Part shown: piece after piece, positions 25,066 through 33,599 of the stretch
Position numbering within the stretch: position 1 is the first letter of the stretch
How the letters are laid out: each line of letters starts with the position of its first letter
Origin: Deltaproteobacteria bacterium
Lineage (GTDB): Bacteria > Desulfobacterota > Deferrisomatia > Deferrisomatales > JACRMM01
Assembly (NCBI GenBank): GCA_016214985.1
Contig: JACRMM010000019.1
Coordinates: 1 to 51,403 of the forward strand
Direction of reading: 5' to 3'
DNA length: 51,403 nt
Program-made: the position numbers and the translations under genes
The notes under the pieces: model-generated
The model's database searches: none
Told to the model about the DNA's origin: nothing
What the model saw: only the letters and a program-made list of their open reading frames with translations

Positions 25066-25554
25066 GTGGAAGCGGTGTACCCTGAGGAGTTGTTGGCGCG
25101 GCTCCGCGGCCAGGTGGCAGCGGCCGAGCACTCCCGGGAGCTCGCCGTGGACGTGCTCTACGCGCTCCAGGAGCACGGCGGGTGGCTTTCGGACGACGCC
25201 GTCGCGGTCGCGGCCGAGCTTCTCGGCATGACACCGCTCGAGGTGGACGAGCTCGCCACCTTCTACAACTTCCTCTACCGAATGCCGGTGGGACGCCACG
25301 TGATCCACGTCTGCGACAGCGTCGTGTGCTGGATGCAGGGAGGGCTCTCGGTGCAGGAGCACCTCTCCCGGCGCCTCGGGATCGGGCCGGGAGAGACGAC
25401 GCCCGATGGCCTCTTCACCCTGCTGCCGGTGTGCTGCATCGGGTACTGCGACCGGGCGCCGGCGATGCTGGTGGACCAGACCGTCCACGGCGAGCTCACG
25501 GCCGAGCGGATCGACCAGATCCTGGGCGGCCTCCGAGAGGGGGCCACGGCGTGA
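25066..25554 (+). CDS. nuoE: NADH-quinone oxidoreductase subunit E
   Basis: The 24-kDa subunit of the NADH-oxidising arm, holding the N1a [2Fe-2S] cluster. GTG 25066 is chosen because GGAGG lies 9-10 nt upstream; the longer frame from 25015 would start inside the tandem repeat. It has 162 residues with a helical N-terminus (LLARLRGQ...VLYALQEHGGWLS) and a thioredoxin-like C-terminus. The cluster ligands are in CDSVVCWMQGG and LPVCCIGYCDRAP. Its stop overlaps the GTG of nuoF. Confidence 0.93.
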   Translation: MEAVYPEELLARLRGQVAAAEHSRELAVDVLYALQEHGGWLSDDAVAVAAELLGMTPLEVDELATFYNFLYRMPVGRHVIHVCDSVVCWMQGGLSVQEHLSRRLGIGPGETTPDGLFTLLPVCCIGYCDRAPAMLVDQTVHGELTAERIDQILGGLREGATA

Positions 25555-26891
25555 GAGCGTACCCCCAGATCCTCTTCGCCAACCGAAGGCCGGACCGCAT
25601 CGCCAGCCTGGAGGAGTACCGGGCCGGCGGTGGGTACCTGGCGCTCGCCGAGGCCCTGACGACGCTGTCCCCGGCCGAGGTCGAGCACCGGGTTTTGGAC
25701 GCCGCGCTCCTGGGGCGGGGCGGGGCGGGGTTCCCGGCTGCCCGGAAGTGGCTCACCGTGGCGGCGGATGCGCCGCGGCCGCGCTACCTGGTGTGCAACG
25801 CCGACGAGATGGAGCCCGGGACCTTCAAGGACCGGGTGCTGCTCCACGCCGATCCCCATCTGGTGCTGGAGGGCATGGCCCTGGCCGCCTACAGCGTGGG
25901 CGCGGAGCGGGGAATACTCTTCATCCGGAAGGAGTACGAAGGGGTCGCCCGCATCCTGGACCGGGAGATCGCCCGTGCGCAGCGGGCCGGCCTCCTGGGT
26001 CCGAACATCCTGGGCAGCTCCTTTTCTTTCGAGGTCTCGGTGCACCGAAGCGGCGGGCGATACATCTGCGGCGAGGCCACCGCCCAGCTCAACGCCATCG
26101 AGGGCAAGCGGCCGAACCCCCGGTCACCGCCGCCCTATCCCACGGAGAAGGGACTGTGGGGCAAGCCCACGGTTTCCCACAACGTGGAGACGCTGGCGTG
26201 CGTGCCCCACATCCTGCGAAACGGGGCCGAGTGGTTCCGCAGCCTGGCCGCGACGCCCGCGGGCGCCGGCACCAAGCTCTACTGTGTGAGCGGGCGGGTG
26301 GTTCGACCGGGCTGCTTCGAGCTCCCCCTGGGCACGCCCCTTCGCGAGATCGTGGAGGAGCACGCGGGAGGGCTGCCGGCGGGCGGTGCGTTCAAGGCGT
26401 GCTTGCCGGGCGGCGCCTCGACGCGGTTTCTGCCGCGGCCGCTCTACGACATCGCCATGGACTACGACTCGCTGAAGGCGGCCGGGCACCGCCTGGGCAC
26501 CGGCGCGATCATCGTCTTCGACCAGGGGACGTGCCTCGTGGCGGCGACCCTGAACCTGATCGAGTTCTTCGCGCGGGAGTCCTGCGGGTGGTGCACGCCG
26601 TGCCGCGAGGGGCTCCCCTACGTGAGAGACCTGCTGCGGCGGATCGAGGAGGGAGAGGGGAGGGACGAGTTCATTCCGACGCTTCGGCGTCAGTGCGACC
26701 ACCTGAACCGCGCCTACTGCGCCTTTGCCCCCGGCGCCGCGGCGCCGGTCGAGAGCCTGCTCACCTACTTCGAGGAGGAGGTGCGGGCGCACGTGAGCGG
26801 CAAGGGCTGCCCCTTTCGGGCGAACCGCCCCGCCGCCCCGCCGCCCGTCAGTCCCGGATGTTCTCGACCATCTCCCGGAGGTGCCCGCTGA
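25551..26891 (+). CDS. nuoF: NADH-quinone oxidoreductase subunit F
   Basis: NuoF binds NADH and FMN and carries cluster N3. It starts at GTG 25551 in a GTGA overlap with nuoE; 446 residues. Visible motifs are the glycine-rich NADH/FMN site GRGGAGFPAARKW, VCNADEMEPGTFKDR, GGRYICGEATAQLNAIEGKR and the [4Fe-4S] ligands in ESCGWCTPCREG plus a later Cys in RRQCDHLNRAYC. The last 15-20 residues are Pro/Ser-rich, and the gene's 3' end overlaps by 44 bp the end of a phoU-like gene on the other strand. The true family C-terminus is close to VSGKGCPFRAN. Confidence 0.94.
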   Translation: MRAYPQILFANRRPDRIASLEEYRAGGGYLALAEALTTLSPAEVEHRVLDAALLGRGGAGFPAARKWLTVAADAPRPRYLVCNADEMEPGTFKDRVLLHADPHLVLEGMALAAYSVGAERGILFIRKEYEGVARILDREIARAQRAGLLGPNILGSSFSFEVSVHRSGGRYICGEATAQLNAIEGKRPNPRSPPPYPTEKGLWGKPTVSHNVETLACVPHILRNGAEWFRSLAATPAGAGTKLYCVSGRVVRPGCFELPLGTPLREIVEEHAGGLPAGGAFKACLPGGASTRFLPRPLYDIAMDYDSLKAAGHRLGTGAIIVFDQGTCLVAATLNLIEFFARESCGWCTPCREGLPYVRDLLRRIEEGEGRDEFIPTLRRQCDHLNRAYCAFAPGAAAPVESLLTYFEEEVRAHVSGKGCPFRANRPAAPPPVSPGCSRPSPGGAR

Positions 26892-27450
26892 CCATGCGAA
26901 GGTTGTCGACCATGTCCAGGTACAGGGAGGAGTGCTTGGGCTGGCACACCCCGGAGATGAGGCGCTCCTGGTGGTGCGTGGCGAAGTCGCGGGCGGCCTG
27001 GCTCGTCTTCTCGCTGGCCGCTACCGTGTGCTCGACCAGGACCGGGTTGCCCGTGAGCACGACGTCCTTGACGTCCCGGGCCATGTCCCGGACCGCGGTG
27101 TAGATGGAGGAGAGCTCGGCGACGGCCTTGTCGGAGAACAGGGTCCCCTCGACGACCTTGGTGTGGACGGTGCGGATCACCGCCTCGAGGCAGTCTCCGA
27201 TCCGCTCGACGTGGCCCGCCAGGGCGAGGAGCAGGCGGACGCCCTCCTTGTCCCCTTCCTTGATCACGGCTTCGTCGAACGTCTTTTCGAACTGGTGGAT
27301 CGTTCGGCCCAGGGCCTCGGCCTGCTGGAGGGTCGCCTTCTTGTGTTTCATGAACCCGTCATAGGTCAGGGCCACCATGTTGACCACGTCGTCCAGAGCC
27401 TCCGACAGCTTGAGGCGGTAGGTGCTGAGGGACTTGTCGATCGATGCCAT
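26848..27450 (-). CDS. PhoU domain protein
   Basis: ATG 27450 with AAGGAG upstream gives 200 residues. The protein is all-helical and soluble, with PhoU-type helices: LKLSEALDDVVNMVALTYDGFMKH, LAGHVERIGDCLEAVIRTVHTK (family E/D-rich metal-contact helix) and SSLYLDMVDNLRMVSGHLREMVENIRD at the end. PhoU proteins bind metal clusters and regulate phosphate transporters and PhoR signalling; single-domain forms also partner Na/Pi cotransporters. No phosphate transport gene is nearby. It is inserted opposite in strand between nuoF and nuoG, and its end overlaps nuoF by 44 bp. Confidence 0.82.
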   Translation of the reverse strand: MASIDKSLSTYRLKLSEALDDVVNMVALTYDGFMKHKKATLQQAEALGRTIHQFEKTFDEAVIKEGDKEGVRLLLALAGHVERIGDCLEAVIRTVHTKVVEGTLFSDKAVAELSSIYTAVRDMARDVKDVVLTGNPVLVEHTVAASEKTSQAARDFATHHQERLISGVCQPKHSSLYLDMVDNLRMVSGHLREMVENIRD

Positions 27451-27487
27451 GCATTCTCCTTCCCGGGGGACGGGAGTCGGTGGACAG

Positions 27488-27515
27488 TTGCAACGCGGCG
27501 GCGGTACGGCACAAT
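27488..27515 (+). promoter_or_regulatory. possible promoter for nuoG, TTGCAA-16-CACAAT
   Basis: TTGCAA and CACAAT are spaced 16 bp apart in the region between the divergent phoU-like gene and nuoG. Because phoU interrupts the operon on the other strand, nuoG may need its own promoter here. Confidence 0.4.
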
Positions 27516-27617
27516 GACGTCCCGCCGAGGTGGCGTCGGGAGTCTAAGTAACAGGTCCTGTTGGGAGCGTCAAGGAGGCTCCCGGCTCCCTCTTCCCGTG
27601 GTGTCCCGAGGAGACGC

Positions 27618-29519
27618 ATGCCCACACTGACGATCGACGGGCGCGCCGTCGAGGTCCCTGCCGGCACGAAGGTGATCGCGGCGGCCGAGGCCGCGGGGAT
27701 CTTCATCCCCCGGTTCTGCTACCACCCGGCCCTGGGCTCGGTGGGCGCGTGCCGGGTGTGCGCCGTCTGGTTCGTCGACGGCCCGGTGAAGGGGCTCCAG
27801 ATGAGCTGCATGGTGGACGCCCAGGAGGGCATGGCCGTGTCCACCACGCACCCCGAGGCGCTCGACTTTCGCCGGCACGTGATCGAGTGGCTGATGATGA
27901 ACCACCCGCACGACTGCCCGGTGTGCGACGAGGGCGGCCACTGCCTGCTCCAGGAGATGACCGTCTCCGGGGGCCACAGCCGCCGGCGCTATCTGGGCCG
28001 CAAGCGGACGTACCGGGACCAGGACCTGGGTCCGCTCGTCCAGCACGAGATGAACCGGTGCATCCACTGCTACCGGTGCCGGCGCTTCTACCAGGAGTTC
28101 GCCGGCGGCCGGGACCTGGGTGCCCTGCAGCTGGCCAGCCGGACCTACTTCGGCCGTTTCTCGGACGGGCCCCTGGAGAGCCCCTTCTCCGGGAACCTGA
28201 TCGATCTCTGCCCGACCGGGGTGTTCACCGACAAGCCGGCGCGGTTCAAGGGCCGCCGCTGGGACTTCGAGCGGGCCCGCTCGATCTGCCTCGAGTGCTC
28301 CCTGGGCTGCAACACCACCGTGAGCGCCCGGTACGGAGAGGTGGTCCGGGCGGAAGCGCGACCCAACCCGGACGTGAACGGCCACTTTCTCTGCGATCGG
28401 GGACGGTTCGGGTTCGAGTATGCAAACGCGCCCGACCGGCCCCGGCGGGCGAGGATCGGCGGCCAGGAGGTTTCCGTCGACGAGGCCCTCGACCACGCCG
28501 CCCGCCGCCTCGCACAGTTTCCTCCCGAGGCGGTCGCGGTCGTGGGTTCCTGCTGCTCGAGTCGGGAGACGCTGGAGGCCCTCTGCGCGCTCTGCCGCGA
28601 CAAGGGCTGGCGCGGCCCGGCCCTGTTCCCCACCCGCGCCGAGCAGCGTGCGGTGTGCGACGCAGTGGCCGGACTCACCCCGATCCTGCGCAGATCCCTC
28701 ACGGAGGTCGAGTGCGCGGACTTCGCCCTCGTGGTCGGTGCCGACCCCTTGGAGGAGGCGCCCATGCTCGCCCTGGCCCTGCGGCAGGCGTGGCGAAAGG
28801 GGGCCGGGGTCGCGGTGCTGGACCGCCGACCGCTTCGGCTGCCCTTCGAGTGGACGGGGGTGCCCGTCGAGCCCCGGGGCCTCGACGCGGCCTTGGCTTC
28901 TGTCCTCGACGCGGTTACGGGGCGAGGGGCGGCCGAACCGGAGCTCGTGCCGATCGCCGAGGCCCTGGCTGCGAGCCGAAACCCGGTGATCGTGTGCGGT
29001 ACGGCGGGCGTCGAAGCGTCGACGCCTGCGGCAGCGGCAGCGGCCGCACGGGAGTTGGAGACCGCGCGCGGCCGCGCCGGACTGTTCTTCCTGCTTCCCG
29101 CGGCCAACTCCTTCGCCGCCGCTTCGATGGTGGGACGAGAGGGTTCCTGGGAGGCGCTCCTCGAGCCTCTCCGGGCCGGCGCGCTCCGCGCGGTGCTGGC
29201 CGTGGAAGCGGATCCTGTCTGGCCCGCGCCGGTGTCCGCGCGCCTGGACCTTCTCGTGACCCTGGGCTTTCGCCTCACCCCGACCGCGGAGCAGGCCCAG
29301 GTCTTTCTCCCCACGGCGACCGTCTTCGAGTCCGGGGGTACCTGGGTGAACCAGGAAGGCCGCGCCCAACGCGCCGAGGCCGCCCATCGGGGCGGGACGC
29401 CGATCGTGCAGACCGGCTCCGGTGGCCACCCGCCCCGAGCGTTCGGCAGCGCTGCGGAGGGGCCCGGGGCGCGAGCGAGCCATGCACTGGTCGTCGGTCT
29501 GGCGGCGCCTTCGTCCTGA
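27618..29519 (+). CDS. nuoG: NADH-quinone oxidoreductase subunit G (short form)
   Basis: ATG 27618 with GAGGAG upstream; 633 residues. The first about 220 residues hold the ferredoxin-like part: [2Fe-2S] ligands in RFCYHPALGSVGACRVC and MSC, the His-Cys3 cluster site HPHDCPVCDEGGHC and the [4Fe-4S] site CIHCYRCRRF with Cys in DLCPTG. A further four-Cys set (ICLECSLGCNTT...FLCDRGR) would bind an N7-like cluster. The molybdopterin-oxidoreductase-like remainder is shorter than in classic NuoG (usually 800-900 residues), and ends with PTATVFESGGTWVNQEGRAQ. It passes electrons between NuoF/E and NuoI. Confidence 0.92.
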   Translation: MPTLTIDGRAVEVPAGTKVIAAAEAAGIFIPRFCYHPALGSVGACRVCAVWFVDGPVKGLQMSCMVDAQEGMAVSTTHPEALDFRRHVIEWLMMNHPHDCPVCDEGGHCLLQEMTVSGGHSRRRYLGRKRTYRDQDLGPLVQHEMNRCIHCYRCRRFYQEFAGGRDLGALQLASRTYFGRFSDGPLESPFSGNLIDLCPTGVFTDKPARFKGRRWDFERARSICLECSLGCNTTVSARYGEVVRAEARPNPDVNGHFLCDRGRFGFEYANAPDRPRRARIGGQEVSVDEALDHAARRLAQFPPEAVAVVGSCCSSRETLEALCALCRDKGWRGPALFPTRAEQRAVCDAVAGLTPILRRSLTEVECADFALVVGADPLEEAPMLALALRQAWRKGAGVAVLDRRPLRLPFEWTGVPVEPRGLDAALASVLDAVTGRGAAEPELVPIAEALAASRNPVIVCGTAGVEASTPAAAAAAARELETARGRAGLFFLLPAANSFAAASMVGREGSWEALLEPLRAGALRAVLAVEADPVWPAPVSARLDLLVTLGFRLTPTAEQAQVFLPTATVFESGGTWVNQEGRAQRAEAAHRGGTPIVQTGSGGHPPRAFGSAAEGPGARASHALVVGLAAPSS

Positions 29520-29564
29520 GGGGTTTGTGGCCGTGCCGAGGACGCATGGACCGTGACTCCGGCG

Positions 29565-29592
29565 TTGCGCACCGCGGCGGTCTCTTTACAAT
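29565..29592 (+). promoter_or_regulatory. internal promoter before nuoH, TTGCGC-16-TACAAT
   Basis: A near-consensus -10 (TACAAT, 29587-29592) lies 16 bp after TTGCGC in the 127-bp gap between nuoG and nuoH. The predicted start of transcription is about 50 nt before the nuoH reading frame. Confidence 0.5.
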
Positions 29593-29646
29593 GGTGCCCG
29601 CCCCACGGGGCTTCGGCTGCCCCTTGTTCCGGAAAGGACTCCAGCG

Positions 29647-30639
29647 CTGCCTCTGCTCGTCGCGATCGGCCTGCTGGTCGGTAAGCTCCTGCTCGTCCTC
29701 GTCGGCCTGCTCCTGACGGCTGCCTACCTCGTGTGGGTCGAGCGACGGCTCCTTGCCCGGTTCCAGGTGCGGCGGGGTCCCAACCGCGCCGGGCCTTTCG
29801 GGCTGCTCCAGCCGCTCGCCGACACGGTGAAGATGCTCTGCAAGGAAGACACGGTGCCGGCGGAGGCCGACCGGGCGATCTTCCTCGCCGCCCCGGCGGT
29901 CGTGGCCGCGACGGCGCTCCTGGTGTTCGCGGTGGTGCCCATCGGCCGCGACCTGGTGGTGGCAGGGGTGCGCGTTCCGCTCGTGATCGCCGATGTGAAC
30001 GTGGGGGTCCTGTACGTGCTCGCGCTCTCCTCGCTCGGCGTGTACGGGGTCGCGCTGGGGGGCTGGGCGTCGGCCTCGAAGTACAGCCTGCTCGGCGGCA
30101 TCCGGGGAGCGGCGCAGATGATCAGCTACGAGATCTCGCTGGGGTTGTCCCTCATCCCCGTGGTCATGATGGCGCGGAGCCTCAGCCTCGTGGACATCGT
30201 GGACGCTCAGGCGCGCGTCCCGTTCCTGGTCCTCCAGCCCGTGTCCTTCGGCCTGTTCCTCGTGTCGGCCGTGGCGGAGACCAAGCGGATCCCCTTCGAC
30301 CTGCCCGAGGCGGAGAACGAGCTCGGCGCCGGCTACCACACCGAGTACAGCGGCATGCGCTTTGGGCTCTTCTTCCTGGGGGAGTATGTGAACCTCGTGG
30401 TCCTCGGCGCGCTCCTGGCCGTCTTCTTCCTGGGGGGATGGCGGGGGCCGCTCCTGCCGCCGTTCGTGTGGTTCGCCGTCAAGGTGCTGGCGGTGGTGTT
30501 CGCTATGATCTGGACGAGGGGGACGCTCCCCCGGCTCCGCTACGACCAGCTCATGCACCTCGGCTGGAAGGTGCTCGTGCCGGTCGGCCTCGTCAACGTG
30601 GTCGCCACCGGCGCCGTCCTGCTGGCGGGAAAGGGGTAG
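29647..30639 (+). CDS. nuoH: NADH-quinone oxidoreductase subunit H, probable CTG start
   Basis: NuoH is the membrane subunit that forms the quinone chamber. The first ATG/GTG/TTG in frame is GTG 29731, which would delete transmembrane helix 1. Upstream the frame is open to the stop at 29554-29556 and contains no standard start. CTG 29647 lies 8 nt after GGAAAGGA and yields a proper first helix (PLLVAIGLLVGKLLLVLVG), giving 330 residues, the normal length. Family motifs follow: VERRLLARFQVRRGPNRAGPFGLLQPLADTVK, KEDTVP, SYEISLGLSL and AETKRIPFDLPEAENELGAGYHTEYSG. A 5' frameshift is the alternative explanation. Confidence 0.88.
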   Translation: MPLLVAIGLLVGKLLLVLVGLLLTAAYLVWVERRLLARFQVRRGPNRAGPFGLLQPLADTVKMLCKEDTVPAEADRAIFLAAPAVVAATALLVFAVVPIGRDLVVAGVRVPLVIADVNVGVLYVLALSSLGVYGVALGGWASASKYSLLGGIRGAAQMISYEISLGLSLIPVVMMARSLSLVDIVDAQARVPFLVLQPVSFGLFLVSAVAETKRIPFDLPEAENELGAGYHTEYSGMRFGLFFLGEYVNLVVLGALLAVFFLGGWRGPLLPPFVWFAVKVLAVVFAMIWTRGTLPRLRYDQLMHLGWKVLVPVGLVNVVATGAVLLAGKG

Positions 30640-30642
30640 GGG

Positions 30643-31182
30643 GTGAGGTTCGCGACGTGGCTCTCGGGCACCCGGGCGATGGCACTGGGGTTCGCCACGA
30701 CGTTCCGGCACCTCTTCCGTCGCCCCGTGACCGAGGAGTACCCCGAGTTCAAGCGCTCTCTTCCCGAGCGGTCCCGGGCGCGGATCGTGCTGACCCGCGA
30801 CCCGGACGGAGACGAGCGGTGCGTGGCGTGCTACCTGTGCTCGGGCGCGTGCCCGGTGAGCTGCATCTCGATGCAGTCGGCCGAGCGGGAGGACGGCCGC
30901 CGCTATGCCCGCTGGTTCCGGATCCACTTCGGCCGGTGCATCTACTGCGGTCTGTGCGAGGAGGCGTGCCCGACCCTGGCGATCCAACTGACGCCCCATT
31001 TCGAGACCTGCCAGCGCACCGTGCTGTCGCTTGTGGCGGAGAAGGAGGACCTCCTGGTTGATCACGGGGGCAAGCACCCGGAGTACAACTACTACCGCCA
31101 CGCGGGCGTCGCGATGGTCGGCGGAAAGGGAACGCACCTCGGCGAGGCCCCGCCGGTGGAGCTTCGGAGCAACCTGCCGTGA
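30643..31182 (+). CDS. nuoI: NADH-quinone oxidoreductase subunit I
   Basis: A 179-residue 8Fe ferredoxin-type subunit that bridges NuoG and NuoB. GTG 30643 begins 3 bp after the nuoH stop. Two complete CxxCxxCxxxCP sets are present: ERCVACYLCSGACP and GRCIYCGLCEEACP, binding clusters N6a and N6b. The N-terminal amphipathic segment (TTFRHLFRRPVTEEYPE) and the C-terminal PEYNYYRHAG are typical of the family. The stop overlaps the GTG of nuoJ. Confidence 0.95.
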   Translation: MRFATWLSGTRAMALGFATTFRHLFRRPVTEEYPEFKRSLPERSRARIVLTRDPDGDERCVACYLCSGACPVSCISMQSAEREDGRRYARWFRIHFGRCIYCGLCEEACPTLAIQLTPHFETCQRTVLSLVAEKEDLLVDHGGKHPEYNYYRHAGVAMVGGKGTHLGEAPPVELRSNLP

Positions 31183-31694
31183 CGCCCCTCGGTCTGCCGC
31201 TCTACCTCGCCGGCCTCCTCGTCTTCGTCTCGACCGCGTTGGCCGTCACCCGACGGGACCCGGTCCATGCGGTGGTGTGGCTGATCGCGTCCTTCCTCGG
31301 CACGGCGCTCGTCTTCGCGCTCCTCGGGGCGCCGGTGCTCGCGGCGCTGCAGGTGATCCTGTACGCGGGAGGGATCCTGGTGCTTTTCCTCTTTGTGGTC
31401 ATGACGATCCGGCCCGAGCCGCGAGAGGCGCGGACCGGCGGAAGGCTCCGCCGGCTTCTTCCCCTTCTCTTCTTCGGGGCAGCCGTGCTCGGGGTCGGCC
31501 TCCTCGTGCTCGCGGACCCGGCCGGCCGCGCGGGGCTCGTAGCCAGCTCGGTCACCCCGCGCGACCTCGGCTCTCTGGTCTTCGGCCGGTATGCGGTGGC
31601 GGTCGAGGTCGCGTCGATCCTGCTCTTCGTTCCACTCGTGGGCGCCCTCTTCCTGGGGAGGGAACCCCGACAACCCAGGGAGGAGACGCCGTGA
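31179..31694 (+). CDS. nuoJ: NADH-quinone oxidoreductase subunit J
   Basis: A 171-residue membrane subunit with five predicted helices. It starts at GTG 31179 in a GTGA overlap with nuoI. Recognised by RRDPVHAVVWLIASFLGTALVFALLGAPVLAALQV followed by LYAGGILVLFLFVVM, the helix with the conserved broken segment near the E-channel, and by the last helix VAVEVASILLFVPLVGALFLGR. Coupled to nuoK by a further GTGA overlap. Confidence 0.93.
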   Translation: MTPLGLPLYLAGLLVFVSTALAVTRRDPVHAVVWLIASFLGTALVFALLGAPVLAALQVILYAGGILVLFLFVVMTIRPEPREARTGGRLRRLLPLLFFGAAVLGVGLLVLADPAGRAGLVASSVTPRDLGSLVFGRYAVAVEVASILLFVPLVGALFLGREPRQPREETP

Positions 31695-31996
31695 ACGCTC
31701 CCTACGGCCACGTGCTGCTGCTCGCGGTGTCGCTCTTCCTGCTCGGCGCGGTCAGCGCCGCGCTTCGCCGCAACCTCTTCCTGGTGCTCGTCGGGGTGGA
31801 GGTGATGCTCAACGCCGCGGGTCTCGCCTTCGTGGTCGCGGCTCTTCGCTGGCGGCAACCGGACGGCCAGGCCTTCGTGCTCTTCCTCCTCGCCGTGGCC
31901 GCGGCCGAGGTGGCGGTGGGGCTCGCCCTGCTCGTGTACGGCCACCGCCGCACCGGGTCGGTGGACTCCGACCGGTACACTGCGCTGCGGGGCTGA
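31691..31996 (+). CDS. nuoK: NADH-quinone oxidoreductase subunit K
   Basis: A 101-residue, three-helix subunit homologous to MrpC/NuoK. GTG 31691 overlaps the nuoJ stop. The family signature GVEVMLNAAGLAFVV (with the proton-pathway Glu in helix 2) and the second conserved Glu in AAAEVAVGLALLV are present. It is followed by 108 bp before nuoN, the place where nuoL and nuoM stand in standard operons. Confidence 0.94.
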   Translation: MNAPYGHVLLLAVSLFLLGAVSAALRRNLFLVLVGVEVMLNAAGLAFVVAALRWRQPDGQAFVLFLLAVAAAEVAVGLALLVYGHRRTGSVDSDRYTALRG

Positions 31997-32104
31997 CGTG
32001 AGGCCTGAGGAGGTGGCACGCTGTCGAGGGGTCCCGCGTCGCCGGAAGGAGCGCCCCGGGCCCCGAAGATCGCGTCGCGCCTCAAGGACGCCCGCGGCGG
32101 GCCG

Positions 32105-33544
32105 ATGACCGGCAGCCTCGTGCCGCCCTGGGTGCTCGCGGCCGGCGGGCTCGTCGTCTTCGTCCTCGGCGCACTCCGAGGGCGCCGGCCGGGCCCGTCC
32201 TCGCAGCTCCTCTTCGCGGTTGCGCTCGGCGCGGCGGTGGGGGCGGGGGTTGCGGCGGTCTTCCCCGTTCCGGGGAGCGCGGGAACTTGGAGCTTCCTCG
32301 ACTCGGGGCCCTACGGTCGGTTCTTCACCGCGCTCCTCTGTGGGGTGACCGCCCTGACGCTCCTCTTTGCGAAAGCGTACGCCGAACGCCGCGACTTCGC
32401 CGGAGACGAGCTTTACGGGCTGGTCCTCTGGGGCTGCCTCGGGATGGTCCTGACCGCGTCCGCCACCCACTGGCTGGCGCTCTTCCTCGGCTACGAGCTC
32501 CTCTCCCTGTGCCTCTACGTGCTCATCGCCCTGCGGCGGGCGGGCGCGCTCTCGGGCGAGGCAGCGCTGAAGTACTTCTTCCCTGGCGCCGTCACGAGCG
32601 CCTTCCTCGTGTTCGGCATCGCTCTCCTCTATGCCTCGGAAGGAACCCTCGACATGGCCGGCACCGTGGCCTTCGCGCGACCCTGGGTGCTCCTCGGCCT
32701 GTCGTGCGTGGTCGTGGGGCTCGCCTTCAAACTCTCGTTCGTGCCGTTCCATCTGTGGGCCGCGGACGTGTACGAAGGTGCGCCCGCGCCCGTGACCGCG
32801 TTCCTCGCCTCGGGCTCCAAGCTCGCCGTGTTCGCCGCCCTGCTCCGGCTCGCGGTCGTGAGCGGTGCCGAGGTACGAGCCGCCGCGGCTCCGGCGCTGG
32901 GGGTCATCGCCCTGCTCACCGTGGTGGTCGGGAACGTGGGGGCGCTCACGCAGCCGAACGCCAAGAGGCTGCTCGCCTACTCCTCGATCGCCCAGATGGG
33001 TTACCTGCTGCTGGCGCTCCTGGGGGTTCGCGCGGGCGGGGCCGCGGCCGCGGTCTTCTACGGCAGCGTTTACGCCCTGATGGACCTGGGGGCCTTCGGG
33101 GTCGTCGGGGCGCTGTCGCCCGCGGAGCGGGCTGAAGATCTCGGCGCTCTCGACGAGCTTCGAGGTCTCGGCCACGCCCGGCCCTGGCCAGCGGCAGCGC
33201 TCGTCGTGTGCCTCGTATCGCTGGCCGGGTTGCCACCCACCGGGGGCTTCGTCGGCAAGGTCGCGGTCTTCCTCGCGGTCTTCCGGGCCGGGTTCCCGGT
33301 CCTGGGGCTCCTCGCGCTGCTGGCGACCGTGCCCGCGGCCTTCCTCTACCTGCGCCTCGCTGTCGCGGTGTATCGGCCGGCCGACGCGGTCACGGGGGCG
33401 CCCATCTCCGCCCCGCGGGCTCACCCGAGCGAAGTCCTAGCCTCCGGTGTGGTCGTCGTCCTCCTCCTCGGGCTCGGGCTCGCGCCCTCGGCCTGGCTGA
33501 GCGCCATCGGCGCTGCCCTCGCCGCCCTACCCCCCGGCCCCTGA
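32105..33544 (+). CDS. nuoN: NADH-quinone oxidoreductase subunit N
   Basis: A 479-residue antiporter-like membrane subunit with about 14 helices. NuoN identity, rather than L or M, is shown by YELLSLCLYVLIALRR, EAALKYFFPGAVTSAFLVFGIALLY, FKLSFVPFHLWAADVYEGAPAPVTAFLA and AKRLLAYSSIAQMGYLLLA. Key residues of the proton path (Glu in GYELLS, Lys in FKLS and ASGSKLAV) are visible. ATG 32105 lacks a ribosome site, whereas an in-frame CTG at 32021 sits 6 nt after GAGGAGGT and would add 28 residues; I keep the ATG. nuoL and nuoM are absent before it. Confidence 0.92.
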   Translation: MTGSLVPPWVLAAGGLVVFVLGALRGRRPGPSSQLLFAVALGAAVGAGVAAVFPVPGSAGTWSFLDSGPYGRFFTALLCGVTALTLLFAKAYAERRDFAGDELYGLVLWGCLGMVLTASATHWLALFLGYELLSLCLYVLIALRRAGALSGEAALKYFFPGAVTSAFLVFGIALLYASEGTLDMAGTVAFARPWVLLGLSCVVVGLAFKLSFVPFHLWAADVYEGAPAPVTAFLASGSKLAVFAALLRLAVVSGAEVRAAAAPALGVIALLTVVVGNVGALTQPNAKRLLAYSSIAQMGYLLLALLGVRAGGAAAAVFYGSVYALMDLGAFGVVGALSPAERAEDLGALDELRGLGHARPWPAAALVVCLVSLAGLPPTGGFVGKVAVFLAVFRAGFPVLGLLALLATVPAAFLYLRLAVAVYRPADAVTGAPISAPRAHPSEVLASGVVVVLLLGLGLAPSAWLSAIGAALAALPPGP

Positions 33545-33599
33545 CCTCGCGGAGGGTTGCTCTTCCCGCCCGGGACCCGTGCCCCTATACTCTGGGGCC

